This document shows positions 13,326-20,096 of a stretch of 21,051 nt of DNA, piece after piece. A program made the translations under genes and the position numbers. Source of the stretch: Pseudomonas_S sp047607345 (GTDB lineage Bacteria > Pseudomonadota > Gammaproteobacteria > Xanthomonadales > Xanthomonadaceae); the NCBI GenBank assembly GCA_047607345.1, contig JASGDF010000020.1, forward strand, positions 1 through 21,051, written 5' to 3'. A model generated the notes under the pieces. It had not been told where the DNA came from. It worked only from the letters and a program-made list of their open reading frames with translations, and did no database searches. The first letter of the stretch is position 1. Each line of letters opens with the position of its first letter.

Positions 13326-14395
13326 TGGACGGGCAGGGCAGCGCGCGGCGCATCGGTTTTCGCAACGACTACAGCGAGGGCGCGCATCCGCGCGTGCTGC
13401 AGGCGCTGGCCGCGGCCGGTGCCGAGCAGAACGTCGGCTACGGCCTGGATCGGCACAGCCTGCGCGCGGCCGCGCTGATCCGCGCCGCCTGTGCCCGGCC
13501 CGATGCCGCGGTGCACCTGCTGGTCGGCGGCACCCAGACCAACCTGGTCGCGTTGTCCGCGTTCCTGCGCCCGCACCAGGCGGCGATCGCCACCGTGCAG
13601 GGCCACATCGCCACCCACGAGACCGGCGCGATCGAGGCGACCGGGCACAAGGTGCTGAGCGTGCCGTCCAGCGACGGCAAGCTCAGCGCGGCGTTGATCG
13701 CGCCGCTGCTGACCGAGCATGCCAGCGAGCACATGGTGCAGCCGCGCCTGGTGTACATCTCGCAGAGCACCGAGCTGGGCACGCTGTACACGCGCGCCGA
13801 GCTGCAGGCGCTGTCGGACTACTGCCGCGGCCACGGCCTGCTGCTGTTCGTCGATGGCGCGCGCATCGGCGCCGCGCTGGCCGCCACCGGCAACGACGCG
13901 TCGCTGGCCGATATCGCCGCGCTGGCCGATGCGTTCTACATCGGCGGCACCAAGAACGGCGCGCTGCTCGGCGAGGCGCTGGTGATCGTCGATCCGGCCC
14001 TGCAGTCCGACGTCCGCTATCTGATCAAGCAGCGCGGCGCGCTGCTGGCCAAGGGCATGGTGCTGGGCGCGCAGTTCGAGGCGTTGTTCGAGGACGGGCT
14101 GTTCTTCGAGCTGGCCGCGCATGCCAACACGATGGCGATGCGCCTGCGCGACGGGCTGATCGCGGCCGGCGCCGAGTTCGCGGTCGACTCGCCGACCAAC
14201 CAGCAGTTCGTCGTGCTCGCCGCCACACAAGCGCAGGCGCTGGCGCGGCACTACGACTTCGAGCACTGGCAGGTGCTGGCCGATGGCCGCGTCGTGGTCC
14301 GTTTCGTCACCTCGTGGGCGACCCGTCCGGAGTCGGTGGACGCGCTGTGCCGCGACTTCGCCGCCTGCGCGCGATGGCGTCGCGACGCCGGCTAG
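13325..14395 (+). CDS. Threonine-aldolase-like PLP lyase within the trp operon
   Basis: This is a fold-type I PLP enzyme of the beta-eliminating lyase/threonine aldolase family, which normally splits threonine or related beta-hydroxy amino acids to glycine and an aldehyde. The 356-residue protein shows LLVGGTQTNLVALSAFL (phosphate site, about 65-81), GHIATHETGAIEATGHKV (H98 probably stacks on the cofactor), LLLFVDGARIGAAL with D177, and the Schiff-base lysine K210 in FYIGGTKNGALLGEAL. The ATG at 13325 overlaps the trpE stop by one base, so it is translated with trpE. A link to tryptophan synthesis is not obvious; serine/glycine supply is one possibility. The true substrate is unknown, and the name ltaE is not warranted without tests. 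Confidence 0.85.
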   Translation: MDGQGSARRIGFRNDYSEGAHPRVLQALAAAGAEQNVGYGLDRHSLRAAALIRAACARPDAAVHLLVGGTQTNLVALSAFLRPHQAAIATVQGHIATHETGAIEATGHKVLSVPSSDGKLSAALIAPLLTEHASEHMVQPRLVYISQSTELGTLYTRAELQALSDYCRGHGLLLFVDGARIGAALAATGNDASLADIAALADAFYIGGTKNGALLGEALVIVDPALQSDVRYLIKQRGALLAKGMVLGAQFEALFEDGLFFELAAHANTMAMRLRDGLIAAGAEFAVDSPTNQQFVVLAATQAQALARHYDFEHWQVLADGRVVVRFVTSWATRPESVDALCRDFAACARWRRDAG

Positions 14396-14407
14396 TATGC
14401 GACTGTC

Positions 14408-14442
14408 TCGCAAGCGCACGGCACATCCATGTGCCGGGGGTC
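14408..14442 (+). repeat. CGCAAG/GCACATCC repeat, copy 3
   Basis: TCGCAAGCGCACGGCACATC followed by CATGTGCCGGGGGTC lies in the 111-bp gap between the aldolase-like gene and trpG. The core is CGGCAC-ATCCAT-GTGCCG, flanked by CTGTC/GACAG. It is the same unit as at 11600 and, inverted, at 10389. As RNA the hairpin would sit inside the trp mRNA, upstream of trpG. Confidence 0.6.
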
Positions 14443-14506
14443 GACAGGCTTTCCACCATTACCTTTCCTGCGGCCGCGCATGTGGCCGCGCCATGAGTGA
14501 TTCGCC

Positions 14507-15091
14507 ATGCTGCTGATGTTGGACAACTACGACAGCTTCACCTACAACCTCGTGCAGTACCTGCAGGCGCTGGGCGCCGAGGTGACGGTGGTGCGCAACG
14601 ATGCGCTGACGGTCGAGCAGATCGCCGCGCTGCGGCCCGAGCGCATCGTGATCTCGCCCGGCCCGTGCACGCCGAACGAGGCCGGTGTCTCGCTCGAACT
14701 GATCGAGAAGCTCGGGCCGACCACGCCGATCCTCGGCGTCTGTCTTGGCCACCAGAGCATCGGTCAGGTCTACGGCGGCGAGGTGATCCGCGCCGGCAAC
14801 ATCATGCACGGCAAGACCTCGCCGATCCGCCACGAGGGCAAGGGCGTGTTCGCCGGGTTGCCGGACCGCTACCAGGCCACCCGCTATCACTCGCTGGTGG
14901 TGGACAAGACCACGCTGCCCGCCGCACTGGAAGTCACCGCCTGGACCGAGAACCCGGATGGCTCGGTCGAGGAGATCATGGGCCTGCGTCACCGCGAGCA
15001 TCCGGTCGAAGGCGTGCAGTTCCATCCCGAGTCGATCCTCACCGAGCACGGCCACGCGCTGCTGAAGAACTTCCTGGAGCGTCCGTTGTGA
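14507..15091 (+). CDS. trpG: Anthranilate synthase component II (glutamine amidotransferase)
   Basis: The class I glutamine amidotransferase subunit releases ammonia from glutamine for TrpE. The 194-residue protein begins MLLMLDNYDSFTYNLVQYLQ and has the oxyanion loop ISPGPCTPNEAG (about 49-60), the nucleophile C79 in ILGVCLGHQSIGQVYGG, the GKTSPIRH segment, and the triad partners H173 and E175 in VEGVQFHPESILTEHG. It is a stand-alone TrpG, not fused to TrpE or TrpD; such proteins can also serve PabB, a possibility here. The start at 14507 lacks a strong Shine-Dalgarno; a tiny upstream frame, MSDSPCC, ends at 14516 across the start and may couple translation. Its stop overlaps the GTG of the next gene (GTGA). 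Confidence 0.96.
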   Translation: MLLMLDNYDSFTYNLVQYLQALGAEVTVVRNDALTVEQIAALRPERIVISPGPCTPNEAGVSLELIEKLGPTTPILGVCLGHQSIGQVYGGEVIRAGNIMHGKTSPIRHEGKGVFAGLPDRYQATRYHSLVVDKTTLPAALEVTAWTENPDGSVEEIMGLRHREHPVEGVQFHPESILTEHGHALLKNFLERPL

Positions 15092-15600
15092 GCGCGCTGC
15101 CGGCGCGGCTGTTCGTGGTGATGCTGGGCGGGCGCCATGCGCGTGCGCGCGTCGAGGTCCACGACATCGCCTTCGCGGTCGGCCAGGACCTCGAACAGAC
15201 CTTTCCCCAGCTGCGCACGCAGTGGTTCGGCGAGCCGGCCGGCCTGCACGTCGACTCCTGGCTGGACGTCGACGGGGTGGACGGCTGGCAGGTGCGCTTC
15301 TCCGACACGGCCCCGGCCGCCGATGCGCCCCGGCTGTTCTTCGTCAATCTCGGCGGCTATGTCGCCGGCACGTTCGGCGAGGCGCACGGCTATCGCCTGG
15401 TGGTGGCCGCCGACGCCGCCGAGGCCAAGCGCACGGCGCTGACACAGGTTGGCGGCGACTGGTGCAAGCCGCACCGCGATGCGCTGTTCGAGGTCGACGA
15501 TTGCCTGCCGCTGGACCGGGTCAGCCAGCGCTACATCCACCTGGTCGCCGGCCCGCATGCCCCCATCCAGCAGGACAGCGACTACCTCGTGCTGTCCTGA
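15088..15600 (+). CDS. DUF1543-family protein in the trp operon
   Basis: This 170-residue protein has the two-lobed DUF1543 pattern. The first lobe starts RLFVVMLGGRHARARVEVHD and continues to HVDSWLDVDGVDGWQVRF; the second starts LFFVNLGGYVAGTFGEAHGY, with RLVVAADAAEAKRTALTQ and a final FEVDDCLPLDRVSQRYIHL. The paired LFVVMLGG and LFFVNLGG strands suggest an internal duplication. The function is unknown. I chose the GTG at 15088 because it overlaps the trpG TGA as GTGA; the frame continues upstream but antisense-like within trpG. It lies between trpG and trpD, so it is expressed with anthranilate synthesis, but nothing in the sequence ties it to the reaction. Confidence 0.82.
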   Translation: MSALPARLFVVMLGGRHARARVEVHDIAFAVGQDLEQTFPQLRTQWFGEPAGLHVDSWLDVDGVDGWQVRFSDTAPAADAPRLFFVNLGGYVAGTFGEAHGYRLVVAADAAEAKRTALTQVGGDWCKPHRDALFEVDDCLPLDRVSQRYIHLVAGPHAPIQQDSDYLVLS

Positions 15601-15616
15601 TCGAACCGAGAGCCCC

Positions 15617-16642
15617 ATGTCCATCACCCCGCAAGAAGCCCTGCAGCGCACCATCGAGCACCGCGAGATATTCCACGACGAGATGGTGGCGCTGATGCGC
15701 CAGATCATGCGCGGCGAGGTCTCCCACGCCATGGTCGCGGCGATCCTGACCGGGCTGCGGGTGAAGAAGGAGACCGTCGGCGAAATCGCCGGCGCCGCCA
15801 CGGTGATGCGCGAGTTCTCGCGCGCGGTCGAGGTCGCCGACCGGCGCCACCTGGTGGACATCGTCGGTACCGGCGGCGATGGTTCGCATACCTTCAACAT
15901 CTCCACCTGCGCGATGTTCGTCGCCGCCGCGGCCGGGGCGCGCGTGGCCAAGCACGGCAACCGCAGCGTCTCGTCAAAGTCCGGCAGCGCCGATGCGATC
16001 GAGGCGCTGGGCGCGGTGGTCGAGCTGCAGCCCGCGCAGGTCGCGCAGGCGATCGCCGCCACCGGCATCGGTTTCATGTATGCGCCGCTGCATCATCCGG
16101 CGATGAAGGCAGTGGCCCCGGTGCGGCGCGAGATGGGCGTGCGCACGATCTTCAACATCCTCGGACCGCTGACCAACCCGGCTGGCGCGCCGAACATCCT
16201 GATGGGCGTGTTCCATCCCGATCTGGTCGGCATCCAGGCTCGCGTGCTACAGCGGCTCGGCGCCGAGCACGCGTTGGTGGTCTGGGGGCGCGACGGCATG
16301 GACGAACTCTCGCTCGGCGCCGGCACCCTGGTCGGCGAGCTGCGCGACGGCCAGGTACGCGAGTACGAGGTGCATCCGGAGGACTACGGCATCGCGATGT
16401 CGGCCAGCCGCAACCTCAAGGTCGCCGACGCGGCGCAGTCGCGCGCGATGCTGCTGGGCGTGCTTGACAACGCGCCGGGCCCGGCGCTGGACATCGTCGC
16501 GCTCAACGCCGGCGCGGCCCTGTACGTGGCCGGCGTGGCCGGCAGCATCGCCGAGGGCATCGAGCGTGCCCGCGCGGCGATCGCCGACGGCAGCGCGCGG
16601 GCCCGGCTCGACGCCTACGTGGCGTTCACGCGCGCGCTCTGA
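15617..16642 (+). CDS. trpD: Anthranilate phosphoribosyltransferase
   Basis: This enzyme attaches the phosphoribosyl group of PRPP to anthranilate, the second step of the pathway. The 341-residue protein has an N-terminal helical domain (TPQEALQRTIEHREIFHDEM, MVAAILTGLRVKKETVGEI), the PRPP loop VDIVGTGGDGSHTFNIST (84-97), the anthranilate/PRPP-binding AKHGNRSVSSKSGSADAIEA (111-130), MYAPLHHPAMKAVAPVRREM and the glycine-rich RTIFNILGPLTNPAGAP. It is monofunctional, not fused to TrpG or TrpC. The ATG at 15617 is 16 bases after the DUF1543 stop, with GAGAG upstream. It is separated from trpC by 181 bp containing a REP-like palindrome, so trpC expression may be lower or independently set. Confidence 0.97.
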   Translation: MSITPQEALQRTIEHREIFHDEMVALMRQIMRGEVSHAMVAAILTGLRVKKETVGEIAGAATVMREFSRAVEVADRRHLVDIVGTGGDGSHTFNISTCAMFVAAAAGARVAKHGNRSVSSKSGSADAIEALGAVVELQPAQVAQAIAATGIGFMYAPLHHPAMKAVAPVRREMGVRTIFNILGPLTNPAGAPNILMGVFHPDLVGIQARVLQRLGAEHALVVWGRDGMDELSLGAGTLVGELRDGQVREYEVHPEDYGIAMSASRNLKVADAAQSRAMLLGVLDNAPGPALDIVALNAGAALYVAGVAGSIAEGIERARAAIADGSARARLDAYVAFTRAL

Positions 16643-16659
16643 AACCCTCCGATATCCCT

Positions 16660-16746
16660 GCAGGAGCGACTTCAGTCGCGACGGTGCCTTCCCTGGGAAG
16701 TCCTGTCGCGACTGAACGACCTCGGCATGCCGAGGTCACTCCTACG
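16660..16746. repeat. REP-like palindrome R5 between trpD and trpC
   Basis: This 87-bp element runs from GCAGGAGCGACTTCAGTCGC to CTCCTAC. The right arm is interrupted after CGACTGA by a perfect 20-bp palindrome (16718-16737, GACCTCGGCA and its inverse). It starts 18 bases after the trpD stop and is transcribed within the trp operon, where it could stabilise the upstream mRNA or attenuate trpC. Confidence 0.87.
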
Positions 16747-16823
16747 AAAAGCGGGGGCCGGGCGCCGTTTCGCGATTCCGCTCCGCATCGGGCGATAATG
16801 CCCGGCCACCAGGACCCGACCCG

Positions 16824-17621
16824 ATGAGCGACATCCTCACCACCATCCTCGCCCGCAAGGCCGACGAGATCGCCGAGCGCCGCCTGCGCGTGCCGCTGGC
16901 GGAGCTGGTCGCGCGCAGCGCCGACCTGCCGGCCACGCGCGGCTTCACCGCCGCGTTGCAGGCCAGCATCGCCCAGGGCGATGCGGCGGTGATCGCCGAG
17001 GTCAAGAAGGCCAGCCCGTCCAAGGGCGTGATCCGCCCCGACTTCCGCCCGGCCGACATCGCGGTGAGCTACGAGTTCGGCGGCGCCAGCTGCCTGTCGG
17101 TGCTGACCGACGTGGATTTCTTCCAGGGTGCCGACGCCTACCTGCAGCAGGCGCGCGAGGCGTGCACGCTGCCGGTGCTGCGCAAGGACTTCACGATCGA
17201 TCCCTACCAGGTCTACGAGGCGCGGGTGCTGGGCGCGGACTGCATCCTGCTGATCGTCGCCGCGCTGGACGATGCGCAGTTGGCCGAGCTGTCCGGGCTG
17301 GCGATGCAGCTGGACCTGGACGTGCTGGTCGAAGTCCACGACATCGACGAGCTGGAGCGCGCGATCCAGGTACCGGTGCCGATGATCGGCATCAACAACC
17401 GCAACCTGCGTACTTTCGAGGTCAGCCTGCAGACCACGCTGGCGATGAAGGACGCGGTGCCGAGGGACCGGTTGCTGGTCACCGAGAGCGGCATCCTCGC
17501 CCCCGCCGACGTGCGGCTGATGCGCGACAACGGCGTCGATGCGTTCCTGGTCGGCGAAACCTTCATGCGCGCCGAGGAGCCGGGCGAGGCCCTGCGCCAG
17601 CTGTTCTTCGCGCATGGCTGA
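16824..17621 (+). CDS. trpC: Indole-3-glycerol phosphate synthase
   Basis: This enzyme closes the pyrrole ring of CdRP to form indole-3-glycerol phosphate. The 265-residue TIM barrel has all the expected catalytic positions: E59 and K61 in VIAEVKKASPSKGVIR, K121 in VLRKDFTIDPYQVYEAR, E170 in LDVLVEVHDIDELERA, the INNRNLRTF segment (190-198) and TESGILAPADV (220-230), ending with the phosphate loop AFLVGETFMRAEEPGEAL. It is not fused to TrpF, unlike the enterobacterial enzyme. The ATG at 16824 follows CGACCCG with no strong Shine-Dalgarno. The gene overlaps the following phosphatase gene by 8 bp. Confidence 0.97.
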   Translation: MSDILTTILARKADEIAERRLRVPLAELVARSADLPATRGFTAALQASIAQGDAAVIAEVKKASPSKGVIRPDFRPADIAVSYEFGGASCLSVLTDVDFFQGADAYLQQAREACTLPVLRKDFTIDPYQVYEARVLGADCILLIVAALDDAQLAELSGLAMQLDLDVLVEVHDIDELERAIQVPVPMIGINNRNLRTFEVSLQTTLAMKDAVPRDRLLVTESGILAPADVRLMRDNGVDAFLVGETFMRAEEPGEALRQLFFAHG

Positions 17622-18330
17622 GACCTATCCGGCCCCGCGCGAGGATGCGCCGCTGGTGGTGTTCGATTTCGATCACACCCTTTACGACGGCGATTCCGGC
17701 AGCCACCTGTTCGCCTGGTTGATCCGGCGCAACCCGGTCCGGTTGCTGGCAGCGCTGCTGGCAACGCCGATCCTCGGGCCGATGGTGGCATTGTTGCCGA
17801 CCCGACGCCGCGGCGTGTCCGGCTACGTCTGGATCGCTACCTTCGGCATGCATCGCGCGCGTGAGTTCAACCGGGTGATCGACGCCTACGTGCTGCGCCA
17901 TGAGGCCGACATCCGCCGCCGGCTGCTGCCGCATGCGCTGGAGGTGTTCGCGGGGCATCGCCGCCGCGGCGACCGGGTGATCGTCGCCACCGGCGCGCCA
18001 CCTGAGTTGGCGCGCGCAATCCTCGGTTTCGTCGCGCATCAGGACGTGCCGGTGATCGGCAGCCTGGTGGGCTCGCGCCTGGGCGCGGTCACCGCGACTC
18101 GCCACTGCCACAACGAGGAGAAGATGCGGATGCTGCGCGAGCGCGGCTACGGCGACATCGCGGTGGCGTATTCGGACAGTACCGCCGATCTGCCGCTGCT
18201 CAAGGCCGCGCGCGCCCCGGTGGTGGTCAACCCGAAACGGGGCAGCGTCGACTTCTTCCGCCAGGTGCTGCCGCCGGGCACGCCGATCTGGAACTGGGGA
18301 TGCCGCGACCGCGGCGGCGACCCGGCCTAG
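17614..18330 (+). CDS. HAD-IB family phosphatase (SerB/PgpC-like)
   Basis: This 238-residue haloacid-dehalogenase phosphatase has motif I VVFDFDHTLYDGDSGSHLF (nucleophile D in DFDHT, about residue 17), a hydrophobic stretch LLAALLATPILGPMVALLP that could touch the membrane, motif II VIVATGAPPELARAIL, and motif III/IV NEEKMRMLRERGYGD followed by AYSDSTADLPLLKAARAPVV, NPKRG. The DFDHTLYDGDSGSHLFAWLIRR opening and overall order resemble YfhB/PgpC phosphatidylglycerophosphatases and other SerB-like HAD-IB proteins, so a phospholipid or phosphoserine-type substrate is possible but unproven. The ATG at 17614 overlaps the trpC end by 8 bp, indicating coupling. It is the last plus-strand gene of the trp cluster and converges on clp. 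Confidence 0.85.
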   Translation: MAETYPAPREDAPLVVFDFDHTLYDGDSGSHLFAWLIRRNPVRLLAALLATPILGPMVALLPTRRRGVSGYVWIATFGMHRAREFNRVIDAYVLRHEADIRRRLLPHALEVFAGHRRRGDRVIVATGAPPELARAILGFVAHQDVPVIGSLVGSRLGAVTATRHCHNEEKMRMLRERGYGDIAVAYSDSTADLPLLKAARAPVVVNPKRGSVDFFRQVLPPGTPIWNWGCRDRGGDPA

Positions 18331-18366
18331 TTGCGATCCGCCATGCGGCCTTCTTTCTGGAGGAGA

Positions 18367-18387
18367 GCGCCCCTTGGTAAGGGGCGC
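18367..18387. terminator. GC-rich stem-loop between the HAD gene and clp
   Basis: GCGCCCCTT-GGT-AAGGGGCGC is a perfect 9-bp stem with a three-base loop, 36 bases after the HAD stop codon. There is no T-run on either side, so it is at best a weak or factor-dependent terminator for the trp operon. Confidence 0.4.
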
Positions 18388-18427
18388 GCGCCGGCAGGCG
18401 CGGGGATCGGAAGCTTATGAGCCGGGG

Positions 18428-18454
18428 CCCGCGGTTCGCGCAGCGAACCGTGGG
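18428..18454. terminator. Second stem-loop downstream of clp
   Basis: CCCGCGGTTCGC-GCA-GCGAACCGTGGG forms a 12-bp stem (one G-U pair) with a three-base loop, 20 bases past the clp stop on its strand. A further stem (18456-18464 with 18469-18477) overlaps the clp stop. No T-tract follows; a role in ending or protecting convergent transcripts is likely. Confidence 0.4.
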
Positions 18455-18473
18455 GCTGATGCGCGAATGCGTA

Positions 18474-19163
18474 TCAGCGCGTCCCGTACAGCACCACGGT
18501 CTTGCCGCGCGCGTGCAGCAGCCCGTCGGCTTGCAGCTTCTTCAGCACGCGCCCGGCCATCTCGCGCGAGCAGCCGACCAGCCGCGCCAGTTCCTGGCGC
18601 GACACGCGCAGTTGGGTGCCTTGCGGATGGCTCATCGACTCTGGTTCCCTGGCCAGGTCGTGCAGCGTGCGCACGATGCGGTCGGTGACGTCCAGGAATG
18701 CAAGCCGGCTGGCCTTGCGGGTGGTGTCGAGCAGGCGCTTGGAGAGCTGGGCGCCGATCGCGTACAGCAGCTGCGGCGCGTCGATGGCCAGGCTGCCTTG
18801 CAGCAGTTGGTGCAGGCGCTCGTAGCTGATCTCGGCCAGTTCGCACTGGCTGCGTGTGCGCAGCACGACCTCACGGGTCTCCGATTCGATGAACAGGCCC
18901 ATTTCGCCGACGAATTCGCCGGGGCCGAAATAGCCCAGCACCAGTTCGCGGTCGTCTTCTTCCTCGGCGATGATGCTCACCGAGCCGCTGATCACATAAT
19001 ACAGGGTGCCGGCCGGGTCACCCGGACGGAACACGTCGGTCCGGGTCGGATAGCGGCGACGATGGCTATGGGCGAGGAAGCGCTCGACGGTCGCCGTGTC
19101 CAGCGCCAGTGGCGGAACGCCCTGACGCGCTGGTGTCACACTGTGGGGATTCACTAGGCTCAT
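18474..19163 (-). CDS. clp: Crp-like global regulator Clp
   Basis: This is a xanthomonad homologue of Crp/CAP that controls virulence, exoenzyme and antibiotic genes; in Xanthomonas it is inactivated by cyclic di-GMP rather than activated by cAMP. The 229-residue protein shows the cyclic-nucleotide-binding barrel (RRRYPTRTDVFRPGDPAGTL, YYVISGSVSIIAEEEDDREL, YFGPGEFVGEMGLFIESETR), the dimer helix (LLDTTRKASRLAFLDVTDRI) and the helix-turn-helix VSRQELARLVGCSREMAGRV (about 187-206). E98 in ETRE probably equals E99 of the X. campestris protein, reported to be important for cyclic di-GMP response. The start at 19163 (MSLVNPHSV) matches the family; the frame runs on to 20210 antisense to speD and is not coding there. 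A candidate promoter lies at 19191-19219. Confidence 0.97.
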   Translation of the reverse strand: MSLVNPHSVTPARQGVPPLALDTATVERFLAHSHRRRYPTRTDVFRPGDPAGTLYYVISGSVSIIAEEEDDRELVLGYFGPGEFVGEMGLFIESETREVVLRTRSQCELAEISYERLHQLLQGSLAIDAPQLLYAIGAQLSKRLLDTTRKASRLAFLDVTDRIVRTLHDLAREPESMSHPQGTQLRVSRQELARLVGCSREMAGRVLKKLQADGLLHARGKTVVLYGTR

Positions 19164-19190
19164 GACGGTTCCGCAACTCAACCCTCGGAA

Positions 19191-19219
19191 GCTTAACGGG
19201 ACGGCTCGCCCGAGGTAAA
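19191..19219 (-). promoter_or_regulatory. Candidate clp promoter
   Basis: On the minus strand TTTACC (19219-19214) and TTAAGC (19196-19191) are separated by exactly 17 bases, with the clp ATG 28 bases beyond. The match to the sigma-70 consensus is moderate. Confidence 0.35.
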
Positions 19220-19237
19220 CCATTCCTCGGCTCGGCG

Positions 19238-19266
19238 TTTCGTTGCTGGGCGCTATGCCCCATAAT
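19238..19266 (+). promoter_or_regulatory. Candidate speD promoter
   Basis: CATAAT (19261-19266) is a strong -10 in GC-rich DNA; TTTCGT (19238-19243) lies 17 bases upstream as a weak -35. The speD start is 36 bases downstream. Confidence 0.4.
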
Positions 19267-19301
19267 TGCCCACTTTCCCGCCTCTCATAGGATCGACCGC
19301 C

Positions 19302-20096
19302 GTGGTCAAGCCGTTGCCTCGCCTGAGGTTGCAGGGTTTCAACAACCTCACCAAGGCGCTGAGCTTCAACATCTACGACGTCTGCTACGCCCGTACCGAG
19401 GAAGAGCGCCAGCGCTACATCGAGTACATCGACGAGCAGTACGACGCCGACCGCCTGACCCAGATCCTGACGGATGTGGCCGAGATCATCGGCGCCAACA
19501 TCCTCAACATCGCCCGTCAGGACTACGACCCGCAAGGCGCCTCGGTGACGATCCTGATCTCCGAGGAACCGGTGATCGACAAGAAGCAGGCCGGCAAGGA
19601 GATCATCTCCGACGCGGTGGTCGCGCACATGGACAAGAGCCACATCACCGTCCATACGTATCCGGAGACGCATCCGCAGGAAGGCATCGCCACGTTCCGT
19701 GCCGACATCGACGTGGCCACCTGCGGCGTGATCTCGCCGCTGAAGGCGTTGAACTACCTGATCGAGTCGCTTGAGTCGGATATCGTGATCATGGACTACC
19801 GGGTCCGTGGCTTCACCCGCGACGTGAAGGGCAAGAAGCACTACATCGACCACAAGATCAACTCGATCCAAAACTTCCTGGCCAAGAACGTCAAGTCGCG
19901 CTACGAGATGTTCGACGTCAACGTCTACCAGGAAAACATCTTCCACACCAAGATGCACCTGAAGGACTTCGACCTGGACCAGTACCTGTTCGAGGAGAAG
20001 GCCAAGAACCTCTCGTTCAAGGAGCGCATGAAGATCGAGGCGCTGCTCAAGCGCGAGATCGAGGAGCTTTTCCACGGCCGCAATCTGGCCGAGTAA
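19302..20096 (+). CDS. speD: S-adenosylmethionine decarboxylase (pyruvoyl, E. coli type)
   Basis: The enzyme decarboxylates AdoMet to provide aminopropyl groups for spermidine. It is a proenzyme that cleaves itself between K112 and S113, in AHMDKSHITVHTYPETHP, to form the pyruvoyl cofactor. Other conserved parts are RLQGFNNLTKALSFNIYDVC, IIGANILNIARQDYDPQGAS, FRADIDVATCGVISPLKALN and VNVYQENIFHTKMHLKDFDL. From the GTG at 19302 the product is 264 residues, exactly the E. coli length; AGGA lies nine bases upstream. A longer frame to 19266 is open but lacks support and starts in the promoter. It is divergent from clp, a neighbourhood I associate with xanthomonads. No terminator is seen in the 56 bases before the transposase. 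Confidence 0.96.
   Translation: MVKPLPRLRLQGFNNLTKALSFNIYDVCYARTEEERQRYIEYIDEQYDADRLTQILTDVAEIIGANILNIARQDYDPQGASVTILISEEPVIDKKQAGKEIISDAVVAHMDKSHITVHTYPETHPQEGIATFRADIDVATCGVISPLKALNYLIESLESDIVIMDYRVRGFTRDVKGKKHYIDHKINSIQNFLAKNVKSRYEMFDVNVYQENIFHTKMHLKDFDLDQYLFEEKAKNLSFKERMKIEALLKREIEELFHGRNLAE

Noticed and set aside
288..16746. A CRISPR array from the recurring palindromes
   Set aside because: Copies are kilobases apart, vary in length and orientation, and have no regular spacers or cas genes.
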